From contig JAABRD010000021.1 in the NCBI GenBank assembly GCA_011391085.1, positions 20,583 through 84,582 of the forward strand: DNA of 64,000 bases. Reading direction: 5' to 3'. Source of the DNA: Thiotrichaceae bacterium (GTDB taxonomy: Bacteria > Pseudomonadota > Gammaproteobacteria > Beggiatoales > Beggiatoaceae). Under the pieces are notes generated by a model. That model saw nothing but the letters and a program-made list of their open reading frames with translations. It did no database searches and was not told the DNA's origin. Shown piece after piece: positions 37,135 through 45,621 of the stretch. Position 1 is the stretch's first letter. The number at the start of each line of letters is the position of its first letter. The position numbers and the translations under genes are program-made.

Positions 37135-38712
37135 TTACCTCCCCTTTAAATGAAAAATAACTTCTGAATAAGCCCCTTTATCTTTTTCTGTACGATTTAA
37201 GACGGGACGCCGATATTGATGAACCATCTGGAGATTCGCTGTCTCCGCAATCTGTGGATAAAAATTATACTTGTCGTTAGCCACCAAAAAGATGTCGAAG
37301 TCCTTGGCTAAAAAGGGTTGGCAATGAATCAGAACATTAGCCATTCTTTCGACATATTCCTGTTGGGCTTTTTTCGTTTGTTTTTTGGACAATGCCCCAA
37401 TTTCTTGTTCATCGTGGCGTTCCAAACCAAATAACTCATACGCATACGCATGTTGTTCATGGTAGTCAATCAGCCCGACATACGGAGGACTGGAAAAGAT
37501 ACCACGGATTTTTTGCCCGTTGGCCAACCTAGCAAAGGTAGGATGTGCTTGTTCCAATTGAGAAAAAACATCTAGCGTTTCCGAGTTGCCACTCAAGCAA
37601 ATTTGATAAGTATTCGTGCGCAGTTTGGCAAATTCGGCGAGACGCTGTAACGTGTTTTTACTATATCGTTTCCACCATGATAACATCGAAAACAACGGTT
37701 TGCAAATTTTACCATGTTTCGCACAGTAATAAGTGGTGTTAACTGGATCGACTAACGTCGCCAAATCCGCATGAGTCGTGGCCCTGCAACTGCGAATGGT
37801 GCGGCTTAGGATGAGTGCTAATACTGGGTAAAGCGGGGAAGATTGAACGGTTTGAAGTTGCTTAAACACGAAGTCAATCTCTTGGCGAACAGGAGGTAAA
37901 TACCATTTGTCCAAAAAAGTATCTTGCCGGGTTGGTTCAAGCGTTATCCCAAATTCCGACACTAGCCGCTGATACTCAGCCAACACAATGGGTTCATGGT
38001 GGGCCGCATATTGTCGTTCCTCAATCTGCCGCTGGCGAACCTTAATTTTAAATTCTGGCGAAGGAAAATATTGACGGTTATACTCGTTCAAAAATTCGGC
38101 TAAACGGTCTTCAAAAAGGAGATGTTTCTCGTTTTCCACAAACTGTTCCAGGGCTTCTGTAATCTCTTCCAAATGAGAGTACAACGTTGTCAAATCTACC
38201 GGTTGCACCTTCGTATTGGCCATCCAGGTGTTAAACGTCGAAATGTCAATGCCAATGGCATGAAGCCCTAATTCATTGGCTTGTACCAACGTAGTGCCAC
38301 TGCCACAAAACGGGTCTAACACGATGTCACCGGGTTGGAAGAAAGTTTGCCGTTTACATTCATCGGTGTGGTCATCTAAGAAGTATTCAACCAATTGCGG
38401 AATGAACTTGCCCTTGTAAGGATGCAAACGATGCACATGTTTGGTGGTTTCCGCTTCTTTCAGGTGTTCAAAACTCAACGTCCAATTGAGGTCGTCACCC
38501 AACTGTTGTTTCCAATTGGTTTGCCGTTGACCATAGTAGGATTGATAATAGTCAATCAGCGTTTGCCGATCAACGAGAATGGTGCCATTTTCGCTGAGTT
38601 TCGGAATCCTCCCGTAGTTGAGAAGGTAGGAAATATTAGAAGCGGTGACGTTCTTCTTGAGGTATTCACTGGCAAAGGTGGCGGCTTCTTGAATGGTTAA
38701 GAGTGGGTTCAT
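37135..38712 (-). CDS. DNA methyltransferase (N4-cytosine/N6-adenine type) with HTH
   Basis: The protein (525 residues) starts with a helix-turn-helix-like segment (LTIQEAATFASEYL, then NYGRIPKLSENG). The AdoMet-binding motif VLDPFCGSGTTLVQANELG lies at about residue 137-155 and the catalytic motif FSSPPYVGLIDY near residue 405. SPPY is typical of m4C enzymes of the beta class. The middle holds a long variable region likely to recognise DNA. An HNH gene lies 125 bases upstream on the same strand and a glycine-rich membrane-like protein before that. It could be the modification part of a restriction-like system or an orphan methylase. Confidence 0.85.
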   Translation of the reverse strand: MNPLLTIQEAATFASEYLKKNVTASNISYLLNYGRIPKLSENGTILVDRQTLIDYYQSYYGQRQTNWKQQLGDDLNWTLSFEHLKEAETTKHVHRLHPYKGKFIPQLVEYFLDDHTDECKRQTFFQPGDIVLDPFCGSGTTLVQANELGLHAIGIDISTFNTWMANTKVQPVDLTTLYSHLEEITEALEQFVENEKHLLFEDRLAEFLNEYNRQYFPSPEFKIKVRQRQIEERQYAAHHEPIVLAEYQRLVSEFGITLEPTRQDTFLDKWYLPPVRQEIDFVFKQLQTVQSSPLYPVLALILSRTIRSCRATTHADLATLVDPVNTTYYCAKHGKICKPLFSMLSWWKRYSKNTLQRLAEFAKLRTNTYQICLSGNSETLDVFSQLEQAHPTFARLANGQKIRGIFSSPPYVGLIDYHEQHAYAYELFGLERHDEQEIGALSKKQTKKAQQEYVERMANVLIHCQPFLAKDFDIFLVANDKYNFYPQIAETANLQMVHQYRRPVLNRTEKDKGAYSEVIFHLKGR

Positions 38713-38837
38713 GGTAAGTGGTTTTGTCCTTATAATGCTTGTTTGATTGGTACAAGCTGGTTGGTTTTAGAGGAATACTACTGGACTAACCGCCGCGGAC
38801 CTGACATGGTAGGAACGCGGCGAAAATAGAAAAGTAT

Positions 38838-39146
38838 CTAAAGCAAATTCCATCTTGCCCCTTTTCCTAAATTACAGTCTGTACACAACGTGCGTAAATT
38901 CTTAAAGCGATTGGTGCCTCCTTTGGAAACGGGAATGATATGGTCCACTTGTAATTCTACTGGTGTTGAGGAATTGGCCGAACGGCCACAAATGACGCAT
39001 TTGTGACCATCTCGTTCTAACACTCGATACCGTAGTGATTTGGAAATAGGTTGGCGTCGATAGGGACTGGCTGGTTTGGCGCCAACGAGTTCGCGTAAAA
39101 AAGTACGCACAGCGGTTTGGAAGACATTAGGTTTTTTTCTGGCCAT
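38838..39146 (-). CDS. HNH endonuclease
   Basis: I start this at 39146 (MARKKPN), giving 102 residues. The HNH core is complete: CVICGRSANSS supplies the first Cys pair, VDHIIPVSKGG holds the catalytic His pair and Asn follows in GGTNRFKNLRTLCTDCN with the second Cys pair. A basic N-terminus (SKSLRYRVLERDGHKC) is usual. The start overlaps the end of the gene upstream by 20 bases, so translation is coupled. With the methyltransferase downstream it may form a restriction pair, but many HNH proteins of this size are stand-alone. Confidence 0.88.
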   Translation of the reverse strand: MARKKPNVFQTAVRTFLRELVGAKPASPYRRQPISKSLRYRVLERDGHKCVICGRSANSSTPVELQVDHIIPVSKGGTNRFKNLRTLCTDCNLGKGARWNLL

Positions 39147-39546
39147 TGTCCTCACCTTGTTTGTCGTCAGTCCGTTTAATCTTCTGGCGGGCCAAAGAAG
39201 CCCATTCTGAGACGGTATTGGCCGCTTGAGTGGCAGCATTACTGACCGTATCAGTGACAACCGCTACTGTAGAAGGTTGATTGGGATCAGTAGAGGTTGG
39301 AGAGTCAAGCAATGCTTTCTTCACGCCATAGGCGGCAGTGCCCACTACTGCACCAGCTGCAACCACAGGTAACATTCCAATGCCTACGGCAGTGCCCATA
39401 AAGGCCAATCCCATTCCACCAACCACATAGGAAACCCCGGCACCTGCCAAGGCACCACCGCCGGCAAACTTGCCTAACTCTTTGGCATTGTCTAAAGTAC
39501 TGGGAGACGAGTGAGTTTCTTTTGAATGATTAGGATAGTCCGTCAT
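39127..39546 (-). CDS. Glycine-rich hydrophobic protein
   Basis: A 139-residue protein of unknown function. A polar N-terminus is followed by a long Gly/Ala/Val-rich stretch from about residue 28 to 76 (GGALAGAGVSYVVGG, then AVGIGMLPVVAAGAVVG) that could make two membrane helices with glycine-zipper packing. The C-terminus is polar and basic. It is the first gene of a probable three-gene operon with the HNH and methyltransferase genes. No family recognised. Confidence 0.65.
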   Translation of the reverse strand: MTDYPNHSKETHSSPSTLDNAKELGKFAGGGALAGAGVSYVVGGMGLAFMGTAVGIGMLPVVAAGAVVGTAAYGVKKALLDSPTSTDPNQPSTVAVVTDTVSNAATQAANTVSEWASLARQKIKRTDDKQGEDNGQKKT

Positions 39547-39862
39547 ATTTTGTTTATTTCCTCTTTATAATTACGTTAATAATATAGAAGGTTATTTGAC
39601 CTTGCGCTATTTGTTGAGTGACCGCCTGCGTCATGCACTTTGTCATTACCTTTCAACATCAATTATAGACCCATAAATAAACCTAACTCAATGGCAATCA
39701 ATGAATTTTTCTTTGTCTTTATTTGCCATGTTATCTACTTTTCAGAAATTTTATAAAAAATATTGTCGTAATTCCTATTGACTCCTATTTGTCAAATCAA
39801 GTACACTCACTTTTGAATAAACTATACATTAAGTATACGTTTTGCGGATTTGTCTGTCACTA
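39547..39862. other. Gap upstream of infC operon
   Basis: An AT-rich stretch with no gene and, unlike most gaps here, no recognisable dispersed palindrome. It holds the divergent upstream regions of the glycine-rich protein gene and of infC. Confidence 0.6.
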
Positions 39863-39892
39863 TTGACAAACCGTGGTAAAATCCGGTATAAT
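39863..39892 (+). promoter_or_regulatory. Sigma-70 promoter for infC-rpmI-rplT
   Basis: TTGACA (39863-39868) and TATAAT (39887-39892) are both perfect consensus boxes with an 18-base spacer. Transcription should begin near 39899, leaving a leader of about 70 bases before infC. Confidence 0.85.
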
Positions 39893-39968
39893 CGAGACAG
39901 TTTTAGATAAACCTATTGATTTTCATAGACTTCAATACTCGACATCCACTCATTAGGAGGGCTATTAC

Positions 39969-40496
39969 ATCGTCACAACAGAAAAACGCACTCGCATTAA
40001 CGAAGAAATTAACGTAAACAAAGTGCTTCTTATCGATGCTGAGGGTCAAAAAATTGGGGTTATTTCGACCCGAGATGCGCTACTCAAAGCACAAGAAGCC
40101 GAACAAGATTTGGTGGAAATTGCACCCCATGCGAAACCACCGGTGTGCCGTATTATGGATTATGGCAAGTATTTGTTTGAGGCAAACAAAAAACGCCATG
40201 CGGCTAAGAAAAAACAGAAACAAGTCCAGGTCAAGGAAGTCAAATTGCGACCAACAACGGACGATGGTGATTATCAGGTGAAGTTGCGAAGCCTGATACG
40301 TTTCTTAGAGGAAGGAGATAAGGCCAAAATTACTTTGCGCTTTCGTGGCCGAGAGATGACCCATCAAGATTTGGGGCAACAGTTGCTAAAGCGTTTGGAA
40401 ACTGACCTGGCAGAATATGGTATTGTGGAACAACATGCCAAACTTGAAGGGCGTCAGTTGGTGATGCTGATTTCTCCTAAAAAACTCCAAAACTAA
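39969..40496 (+). CDS. infC: Translation initiation factor IF-3, AUC start
   Basis: IF-3 binds the 30S subunit and checks start codon pairing. The frame extends upstream of the GTG at 40023, adding the conserved [15 protein letters not shown] segment expected of every IF-3. The only suitable start is ATC at 39969, eight bases after a strong AGGAGG (39955-39960), giving 175 residues. A rare start codon is the family norm (AUU in E. coli), where it gives autoregulation by IF-3 itself. Conserved parts include [20 protein letters not shown] and, in the C domain, [13 protein letters not shown]. It leads the classic infC-rpmI-rplT operon. Confidence 0.95.
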   Translation: MVTTEKRTRINEEINVNKVLLIDAEGQKIGVISTRDALLKAQEAEQDLVEIAPHAKPPVCRIMDYGKYLFEANKKRHAAKKKQKQVQVKEVKLRPTTDDGDYQVKLRSLIRFLEEGDKAKITLRFRGREMTHQDLGQQLLKRLETDLAEYGIVEQHAKLEGRQLVMLISPKKLQN

Positions 40497-40535
40497 TTTT
40501 TAACACAAACACATACCCCTAAATGGAGTATTACG

Positions 40536-40733
40536 ATGCCAAAACTGAAAACCAACCGCGGGGCGGCGAAACGCTTTAAAGGCACTGCTAGTGGTGGATT
40601 TAAACGTAGTCAAAGCTTCCGTCGCCATATATTGACTAAGAAGAGTACCAAGCGTAAACGTCACTTACGTGCCCCTATATTGGTAAATCATGCCGATGAG
40701 GGTATGATTCGACATTTATTGCCTTACTCGTGA
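40536..40733 (+). CDS. rpmI: 50S ribosomal protein L35
   Basis: A 65-residue basic protein of the large subunit, with the hallmark start [15 protein letters not shown] and the later [17 protein letters not shown]. The length is standard. It lies 39 bases after infC and 12 before rplT, in one operon. In related bacteria L20 binds the mRNA here to repress rpmI and rplT; I did not identify that structure. Confidence 0.97.
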   Translation: MPKLKTNRGAAKRFKGTASGGFKRSQSFRRHILTKKSTKRKRHLRAPILVNHADEGMIRHLLPYS

Positions 40734-40745
40734 GGAATCAAGAAC

Positions 40746-41102
40746 ATGCCAAGAGTGAAACGTGGCGTCACGGCACGCGCCAGACATAAAAAGATTTTGA
40801 ATGCTGCCAAAGGTTATCGAGGTTTCCGCAGAAGCGTGATTCGTATTGCTAAACAAGCGGTTACGAAGGCGGGCCAGTATGCCTATCGGGACCGCAAACA
40901 GCGGAAACGTCAGTTTCGTAGTTTGTGGATTGCCCGGATTAATGCGGCAGCACGACAGTGCGGTTTGTCCTATAGTCGGTTGATTGACGGTTTATGTAAA
41001 GCAGGCGTCGAAGTTGACCGGAAAATGCTTGCCGAATTGGCCGTCTTCAACAAAGAAGGGTTTGCCGCATTGGCAGAGAAGGCGAAGGTGGCGGTGGCTT
41101 AA
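40746..41102 (+). CDS. rplT: 50S ribosomal protein L20
   Basis: A 118-residue large-subunit assembly protein. It starts [18 protein letters not shown] and contains [19 protein letters not shown] and [18 protein letters not shown], all conserved in L20. The length is typical. It is the last gene of the infC operon and is followed directly by a hairpin. Confidence 0.97.
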   Translation: MPRVKRGVTARARHKKILNAAKGYRGFRRSVIRIAKQAVTKAGQYAYRDRKQRKRQFRSLWIARINAAARQCGLSYSRLIDGLCKAGVEVDRKMLAELAVFNKEGFAALAEKAKVAVA

Positions 41103-41110
41103 CATCTCAA

Positions 41111-41143
41111 AGAAACTAAGTTTCTTTAAGAAACTTAGTTTCT
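41111..41143 (+). terminator. Hairpin after rplT (family C palindrome)
   Basis: AGAAACTAAGTTTCTTTAAG with its complement makes a 15-base-pair stem nine bases after the rplT stop. There is no clear T-run, so if it ends transcription it does so by stem strength or Rho. The same palindrome is dispersed elsewhere. Confidence 0.5.
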
Positions 41144-41148
41144 CGTTT

Positions 41149-41253
41149 CTCGTTCCCACGCCGGCGCGTGGGAACGAGGGAAATCCGACCGCTGGACTAG
41201 AGGCTTTAGCCGGTGACGTGCCCCGTTATCCGGCTAAAGCCTCTAGTCCGGTG
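41149..41253. repeat. GTTCCCACG palindrome and family B' palindrome
   Basis: CTCGTTCCCACGCC and GGCGCGTGGGAACGAG pair at 41149-41178. A family B' palindrome follows (GGACTAGAGGCTTTAGCCGG, 41193-41212, and its complement to about 41250), which runs into the 3' end of the CobW gene. Confidence 0.8.
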
Positions 41254-42391
41254 GTTCCCCCTGGAGGGGTGATGCCTGGCTTAACAATATCAGGGCTGCT
41301 TGGCAGACTTCTACAGGCGTTTTGCTGTCTATTAGGGTCTCTAGCAATTTTTCTACAACCTGTTTTTCGATGTTGCGTGTAATAAAAACGATTTGGGTCC
41401 GACGTTCTGTGGTGGGCCACGCATCTAAGGTGACGGGGGGTTGCAAAGTATGTTGAACGCCTTGAATGAGGACGGGTAACTCGGTTTCATACGTGTAGGC
41501 AATGCCTTTGATACGCAGTAAGTCTTGACCGCGCAAGCGCGTCAGTTGTTGAATCCAGCGTTCTAAAGTCAGCCAATGCAAAGGTTCGTTACGTTCGATG
41601 CAGAAGGTTCGAATATAAGCATCATGTCGGAATGTCTGTTCAGAGGATTTCGGTGGAAATATTTGACCCTGTCTCTCTGGTTGCAGATTCAAGTAGGCAT
41701 CGGCTTTTAGCCAATGTTCTGCCTGAAGCTGGAAATGGGTATGATGATAAGCGTGAGTCTTCAACAAGGTGGTTGCTTCCAACGGTGGTCCAAGGAGATT
41801 GGTGGCATATATCACCGCGGTAGGATTCAGACGTTGCAGACGTTGGGTTAAGCCGTCCAAAGTGGCCTTCTCTACCAAGTCAATTTTCGTCAGGACGAGA
41901 TGCTGGGCAAGGGCGGCTTGTTTGACCGATTCTTCAAAGTCGTCCAATTGTTTATCTCCATACAAGGCGTCTATCGTCGTGATGACTCCTTCTAAACGAT
42001 AATGGGCAGCCACCCAGGGGTCGGTACTTAACGTCCGCAGAATGGGAACGGGGTCTGCGATGCCCGTGGTTTCTAGGAGAATTTGTTGAAAGGGAGGAAG
42101 GTCTTGACGCTGGCGTCGTTCAAAGAGTTCCTCCAAAGTCTTCAGTAAATCGCTACGCACCGAACAACAGAGGCAACCGCCTTCCAACAACAGAATGTCT
42201 TCCGTGGTTGCCTGTACCAAAAGGTGATCAATTCCAATTTCTCCAACTTCGTTCACAATCACGACGGTTTGTTGCATTCCTGCCTGGGGTAACAATTGAT
42301 TCAACAAAGTGGTTTTGCCACTGCCCAGAAAGCCTGTAATGACGTGAATGGGTATGCGAAAATAAGAGTTTTCTCGAGGTAAAATCTTCAT
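41243..42391 (-). CDS. CobW/COG0523 family GTPase (metal chaperone)
   Basis: A 382-residue G3E P-loop GTPase. The Walker A motif is GFLGSGKTTLLNQLL, the metal-binding CxCC lies in LLEGGCLCCSVRSDL, and the base recognition motif is VLTKIDLV. The C-terminal CobW_C domain contains LRIKGIAY. Members deliver zinc or cobalt to target enzymes. Which metal is used cannot be read here. Fur is far away and no zinc box was found. The last residues fall inside a repeat, so the C-terminus is probably altered by it. The upstream MBL gene is 15 bases away, so the two are likely co-transcribed. Confidence 0.93.
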   Translation of the reverse strand: MKILPRENSYFRIPIHVITGFLGSGKTTLLNQLLPQAGMQQTVVIVNEVGEIGIDHLLVQATTEDILLLEGGCLCCSVRSDLLKTLEELFERRQRQDLPPFQQILLETTGIADPVPILRTLSTDPWVAAHYRLEGVITTIDALYGDKQLDDFEESVKQAALAQHLVLTKIDLVEKATLDGLTQRLQRLNPTAVIYATNLLGPPLEATTLLKTHAYHHTHFQLQAEHWLKADAYLNLQPERQGQIFPPKSSEQTFRHDAYIRTFCIERNEPLHWLTLERWIQQLTRLRGQDLLRIKGIAYTYETELPVLIQGVQHTLQPPVTLDAWPTTERRTQIVFITRNIEKQVVEKLLETLIDSKTPVEVCQAALILLSQASPLQGEPPD

Positions 42392-42406
42392 GGCCGAGGG
42401 AGGCTG

Positions 42407-43462
42407 TTACAATCCCGATTCAGAGGGTGGATAGATATGATAATCGCCATTTTTGAGAATTCCGCAAAACATTCCTTCTGGGACTTGCGGGACGGCATCA
42501 TAATGATAGAGAAGACATTTTTTTTGGATTTCGGGATCCAATTTGTTGATTAAATCGGAAACATGCGGATGAACGCCTGACGGGAACGGGGAAGTTTCGC
42601 AATCCATGTAAATTTGGTTCGCCCGCTTGTAGTGTCCCACCAATTGGGGAGGAATCGCAGATTGAATGTCGGTGGGCATCAAGACATTGTAACCGCTGGA
42701 ATGTTGCAAGCTAATTCCATAACTGGGCATTTCCTCAGAACTGGAAATAACGTGCATGGCAAACAGAGGAGTCAACGTCCATTCCCCGCCTCCATCTTGA
42801 AAGACATGCGTTTTAGTTTGCCCATTGCGCCGTTTGCCGATGATATGGACATCAAAGTAGGTATCCAGAGTGACGTCGGGGACCCCTTGCAACGTGTCTA
42901 AACCAGGTCCTAGCGCACGCTTTAAAGGTTTCAACACTTTTTTGTGAATCAACAGGTCGGGTTTAGTATTGCCAGGCGGAATGGACCCCCATTGCGGTTC
43001 CAAAAACAGCTTGTCGGCAATGAATTGTTTATTCAGCCATTCCACTTTTGCAGGCACATAGAACGGATTAAAAAAAGTCGTCAGGGACATATACTCCATG
43101 CCCCCAATATGGTCGTTGTGTGGATGCGAAATATACACGCCGTCTATATCCGAGGAAGTCAATCCAAGTCCCTTGAGGGCGTGTCTAGCATCTCCTCCCA
43201 TGTCCACCAGCAAACGATATGGACTTTTCCCGCGTTTGCCTGGCATATCAAATTCAATCAGGAAGTTAGATTGCCATTTAGGCAAATAGACCGATTGACT
43301 CAATCTATTAATTTCCGCGGCAATCGCCTCTTCAGACGCTTCTTTAAATTCGGTTGTTCGTGCTATTTTTAAAGCCATTTCAATGGCCTGTTTGGAAGAA
43401 ATAGCTTTTTCAAAAGTTCCTGTGGCAAATGCCGAATGAACTCCTATCGCAATGATTTTCAT
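42407..43462 (-). CDS. Metallo-beta-lactamase fold hydrolase
   Basis: A 351-residue cytoplasmic protein with the metal site motif SHPHNDHIGGMEY (HxHxDH) near residue 112-120. Further likely ligands lie in LFAMHVISSS, MPTDIQS and the late HPHVSD and LLYHYD. The N-terminus VHSAFATGTF is the first strand of the fold. Phosphodiesterase or lactonase-like reactions are typical, but I cannot name the substrate. Pairing with the CobW metal chaperone downstream suggests the chaperone may serve this metalloenzyme. This is an inference from neighbourhood. Confidence 0.85.
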   Translation of the reverse strand: MKIIAIGVHSAFATGTFEKAISSKQAIEMALKIARTTEFKEASEEAIAAEINRLSQSVYLPKWQSNFLIEFDMPGKRGKSPYRLLVDMGGDARHALKGLGLTSSDIDGVYISHPHNDHIGGMEYMSLTTFFNPFYVPAKVEWLNKQFIADKLFLEPQWGSIPPGNTKPDLLIHKKVLKPLKRALGPGLDTLQGVPDVTLDTYFDVHIIGKRRNGQTKTHVFQDGGGEWTLTPLFAMHVISSSEEMPSYGISLQHSSGYNVLMPTDIQSAIPPQLVGHYKRANQIYMDCETSPFPSGVHPHVSDLINKLDPEIQKKCLLYHYDAVPQVPEGMFCGILKNGDYHIYPPSESGL

Positions 43463-43497
43463 TGGCTTCTCCTTTGGTTAATAATTAAACTGTCGGA

Positions 43498-43686
43498 TGT
43501 TGGTCCAAAACGTGTTTTAGACGGTCCAAAACGTGTTTTGGACTCCGTTTAAATTGATGTATACTTAATTTTGATTGGCATCAGGTATGCAAATCTTTTT
43601 AGAGACTGAGTGAATTGAATAAATTAAATGAAGACTTATGCAACCACACTACAGAATCTAAGTTTCTTTAAGAAACTTAGATTCTC
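43498..43686. repeat. Palindromes between divergent MBL and M48 genes
   Basis: GGTCCAAAACGTGTTTT occurs twice in tandem at 43500-43543 and is itself a palindrome. A family C variant, GAATCTAAGTTTCTTTAAGA with its complement, lies at 43655-43686. Confidence 0.8.
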
Positions 43687-43767
43687 GTCGCCATTTCTCG
43701 TTAAACCCTGAATTTTAAGACACGCAATTTTTTGCAAATTCGTATGTTTCAGATGAGGAAAACATTT

Positions 43768-45114
43768 ATGTCACATCACCTTGATGACCGTCTTTACTAT
43801 AGAAAAATGACACGCCGCGATTTTTTATGGCTGACCTCTATCACTACCGCTAGTATGGCTATCACTGGATGCGCTGTCAATCCTGTCACAGGCAAAAGCG
43901 AATTTATGTTGGTCTCGGAAGCCAGTGAAATTCAGCTAGATAGACAAAATTCGCCCCATCAATTTTCCGCTGACTATGGTGCAGTTCAAGACCGTCCACT
44001 GAACCATTATATCACTCAAATCGGTCAAAATTTGGCAAGTCATTCTCATCGTCCGCGAATGCCGTATTCATTTCGTTGTGTGAATGCCACCTATGCCAAT
44101 GCCTATGCTTTCCCCGGCGGTAGCATTGCTGCTACTCGTGGCATTTTAATAACACTCAATAATGAGGCAGAATTAGCGGCCCTCTTGGGTCATGAAATTG
44201 GCCACGTCAATGCCCGTCATACCGCCTCCCAAATGAGTACCAATTTACTGCTTGGGGCCGCCCTCGCGATTGGCACCGTGTATGTAGAAACTAAACATAA
44301 AAAATATGCCCCTTGGATAAAACTTGGTGGTCAAATTGGGGCGGGGATGTTACTAGCACATTATAGCAGAGACAATGAACGTCAAGCGGATGCACTCGGT
44401 ATGGAATATATGACACGAGTCGGCTATAACCCAACTGGCATGGTGGGACTGATGGAGGAACTTAGGAAAATGTCCAAACATCAACCTAATCTCATTGAAA
44501 CCATGTTTGCCACTCACCCCATGAGTGAAGAACGCTATCAAACCGCCAAAGTATCTGCAACGACGGCTTATCGTGCCGCCCAAAAGTTCTCCTTGAATCA
44601 AGAACGTTACTTAGACAACATCGCCAATCTTCGCGCTATCAAGGGTGCCATTGAGGCCCTGCAACAGGGGGACGGGGCCATGAAAGACGAAGAATTTGAC
44701 CAAGCAGAACAATATTTTCGCAAGGCTTTGAAACGGGCCCCTGATGACTATGTAGGCTTGGTGATGATGGCCAAATGTCAGATTGCCCAAGAAGAACCAG
44801 AGGAAGCGATGGAATATGCCGAACATGCCAAACAGGTTTATCCCACAGAAGCCCAGGCATATCATCTCAACGGGATTGCCCAAATGATGAATGATGATTT
44901 TGAAACAGCCTATCATGAATTTAAACGATATGAAAAAATCTTGCCAGGCAATCCGAATACGTTTTTCTTAAAGGGGGCTGCCCTTGAAGGGATGCAACAG
45001 AAAGATGAAGCGGCATCCCAATACTCCCGTTATCTGCAACTTACCAATGATGGCGAACAAGCCGAACATGCCCGTAACAAATTGATTCAATGGGGATATA
45101 TTAAGCAAAAGTAA
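43768..45114 (+). CDS. M48 zinc metallopeptidase with TPR (BepA-like)
   Basis: I start at 43768 because GAGGA lies eight bases upstream; this gives 448 residues. The N-terminus MTRRDFLWL has a twin-arginine-like RR and leads to a lipobox ending SMAITGC, so this should be a lipoprotein of the periplasmic face. The zinc motif HEIGHVNARH lies near residue 150 and the second ligand region in DNERQADALGMEY. The C-terminal half contains tetratricopeptide repeats (FDQAEQYFRKALKRAPDDY and similar). The architecture matches BepA/YfgC, a protease-chaperone of outer-membrane protein assembly. Confidence 0.93.
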   Translation: MSHHLDDRLYYRKMTRRDFLWLTSITTASMAITGCAVNPVTGKSEFMLVSEASEIQLDRQNSPHQFSADYGAVQDRPLNHYITQIGQNLASHSHRPRMPYSFRCVNATYANAYAFPGGSIAATRGILITLNNEAELAALLGHEIGHVNARHTASQMSTNLLLGAALAIGTVYVETKHKKYAPWIKLGGQIGAGMLLAHYSRDNERQADALGMEYMTRVGYNPTGMVGLMEELRKMSKHQPNLIETMFATHPMSEERYQTAKVSATTAYRAAQKFSLNQERYLDNIANLRAIKGAIEALQQGDGAMKDEEFDQAEQYFRKALKRAPDDYVGLVMMAKCQIAQEEPEEAMEYAEHAKQVYPTEAQAYHLNGIAQMMNDDFETAYHEFKRYEKILPGNPNTFFLKGAALEGMQQKDEAASQYSRYLQLTNDGEQAEHARNKLIQWGYIKQK

Positions 45115-45116
45115 AC

Positions 45117-45561
45117 GGTGTGCAAAATAACGGTTGGAGTACGGAATTCATTCCGTGGCCGTTGGAGTCCGGAATTCATTTGGAGTCCGGAATTCATTCC
45201 GCTGCCGTTGGAGTACGGAATTTATTCCGCTGCCGTTGGAGTACGGAATTCATTCCGCTGCCGTTGGAGTACGGAATTCATTCCGTGGCCGTTGGAGTAC
45301 GGAATTTATTCCGTGGCCGTTGGAGTACGGAATTCATTCCGTTTCCGGCGGAATAAATTCCGTACTCCAACAGCTAAACACGGAATAAATTCCGTACTCC
45401 AACAGCTAAACACGGAATAAATTCCGTACTCCAACAGCTAAACACGGAATAAATTCCGTACTCCAACAGCTAAACACGGAATAAATTCCGTACTCCAACA
45501 GCTAAACACGGAATAAATTCCGTACTCCAACGGCCATAACCATTACCTGTACAATATCACC
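45117..45561. repeat. Large family A array in two orientations
   Basis: At 45132-45350 about eight copies of GTTGGAGTACGGAATTCATT-CCG, with spacers such as TGGCC and CTGCC, point one way. At 45350-45537 six copies of a 32-bp unit, CGGAATAAATTCCGTACTCC followed by AACAGCTAAACA, point the other way. The right end CATTACCTGTACAATATCAC matches the ends of the element at 18287, so this may be an expanded form of that element. Spurious frames run through it on the plus strand. Confidence 0.9.
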
Positions 45562-45621
45562 TTCAATTCTGATTCCGACAAATTGACACACGAACCAACA
45601 CCTCAACCCGGATAATTTAAC

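Noticed and set aside
45118..45420. Three overlapping plus-strand frames in the family A array
   Set aside because: All three frames are open only because of the repeat. They have no start context and no conserved sequence.
45350..45537. Possible CRISPR array (six 32-bp units)
   Set aside because: The units are contiguous and identical, with no unique spacers, and no cas gene is in the window. It is a simple tandem repeat.
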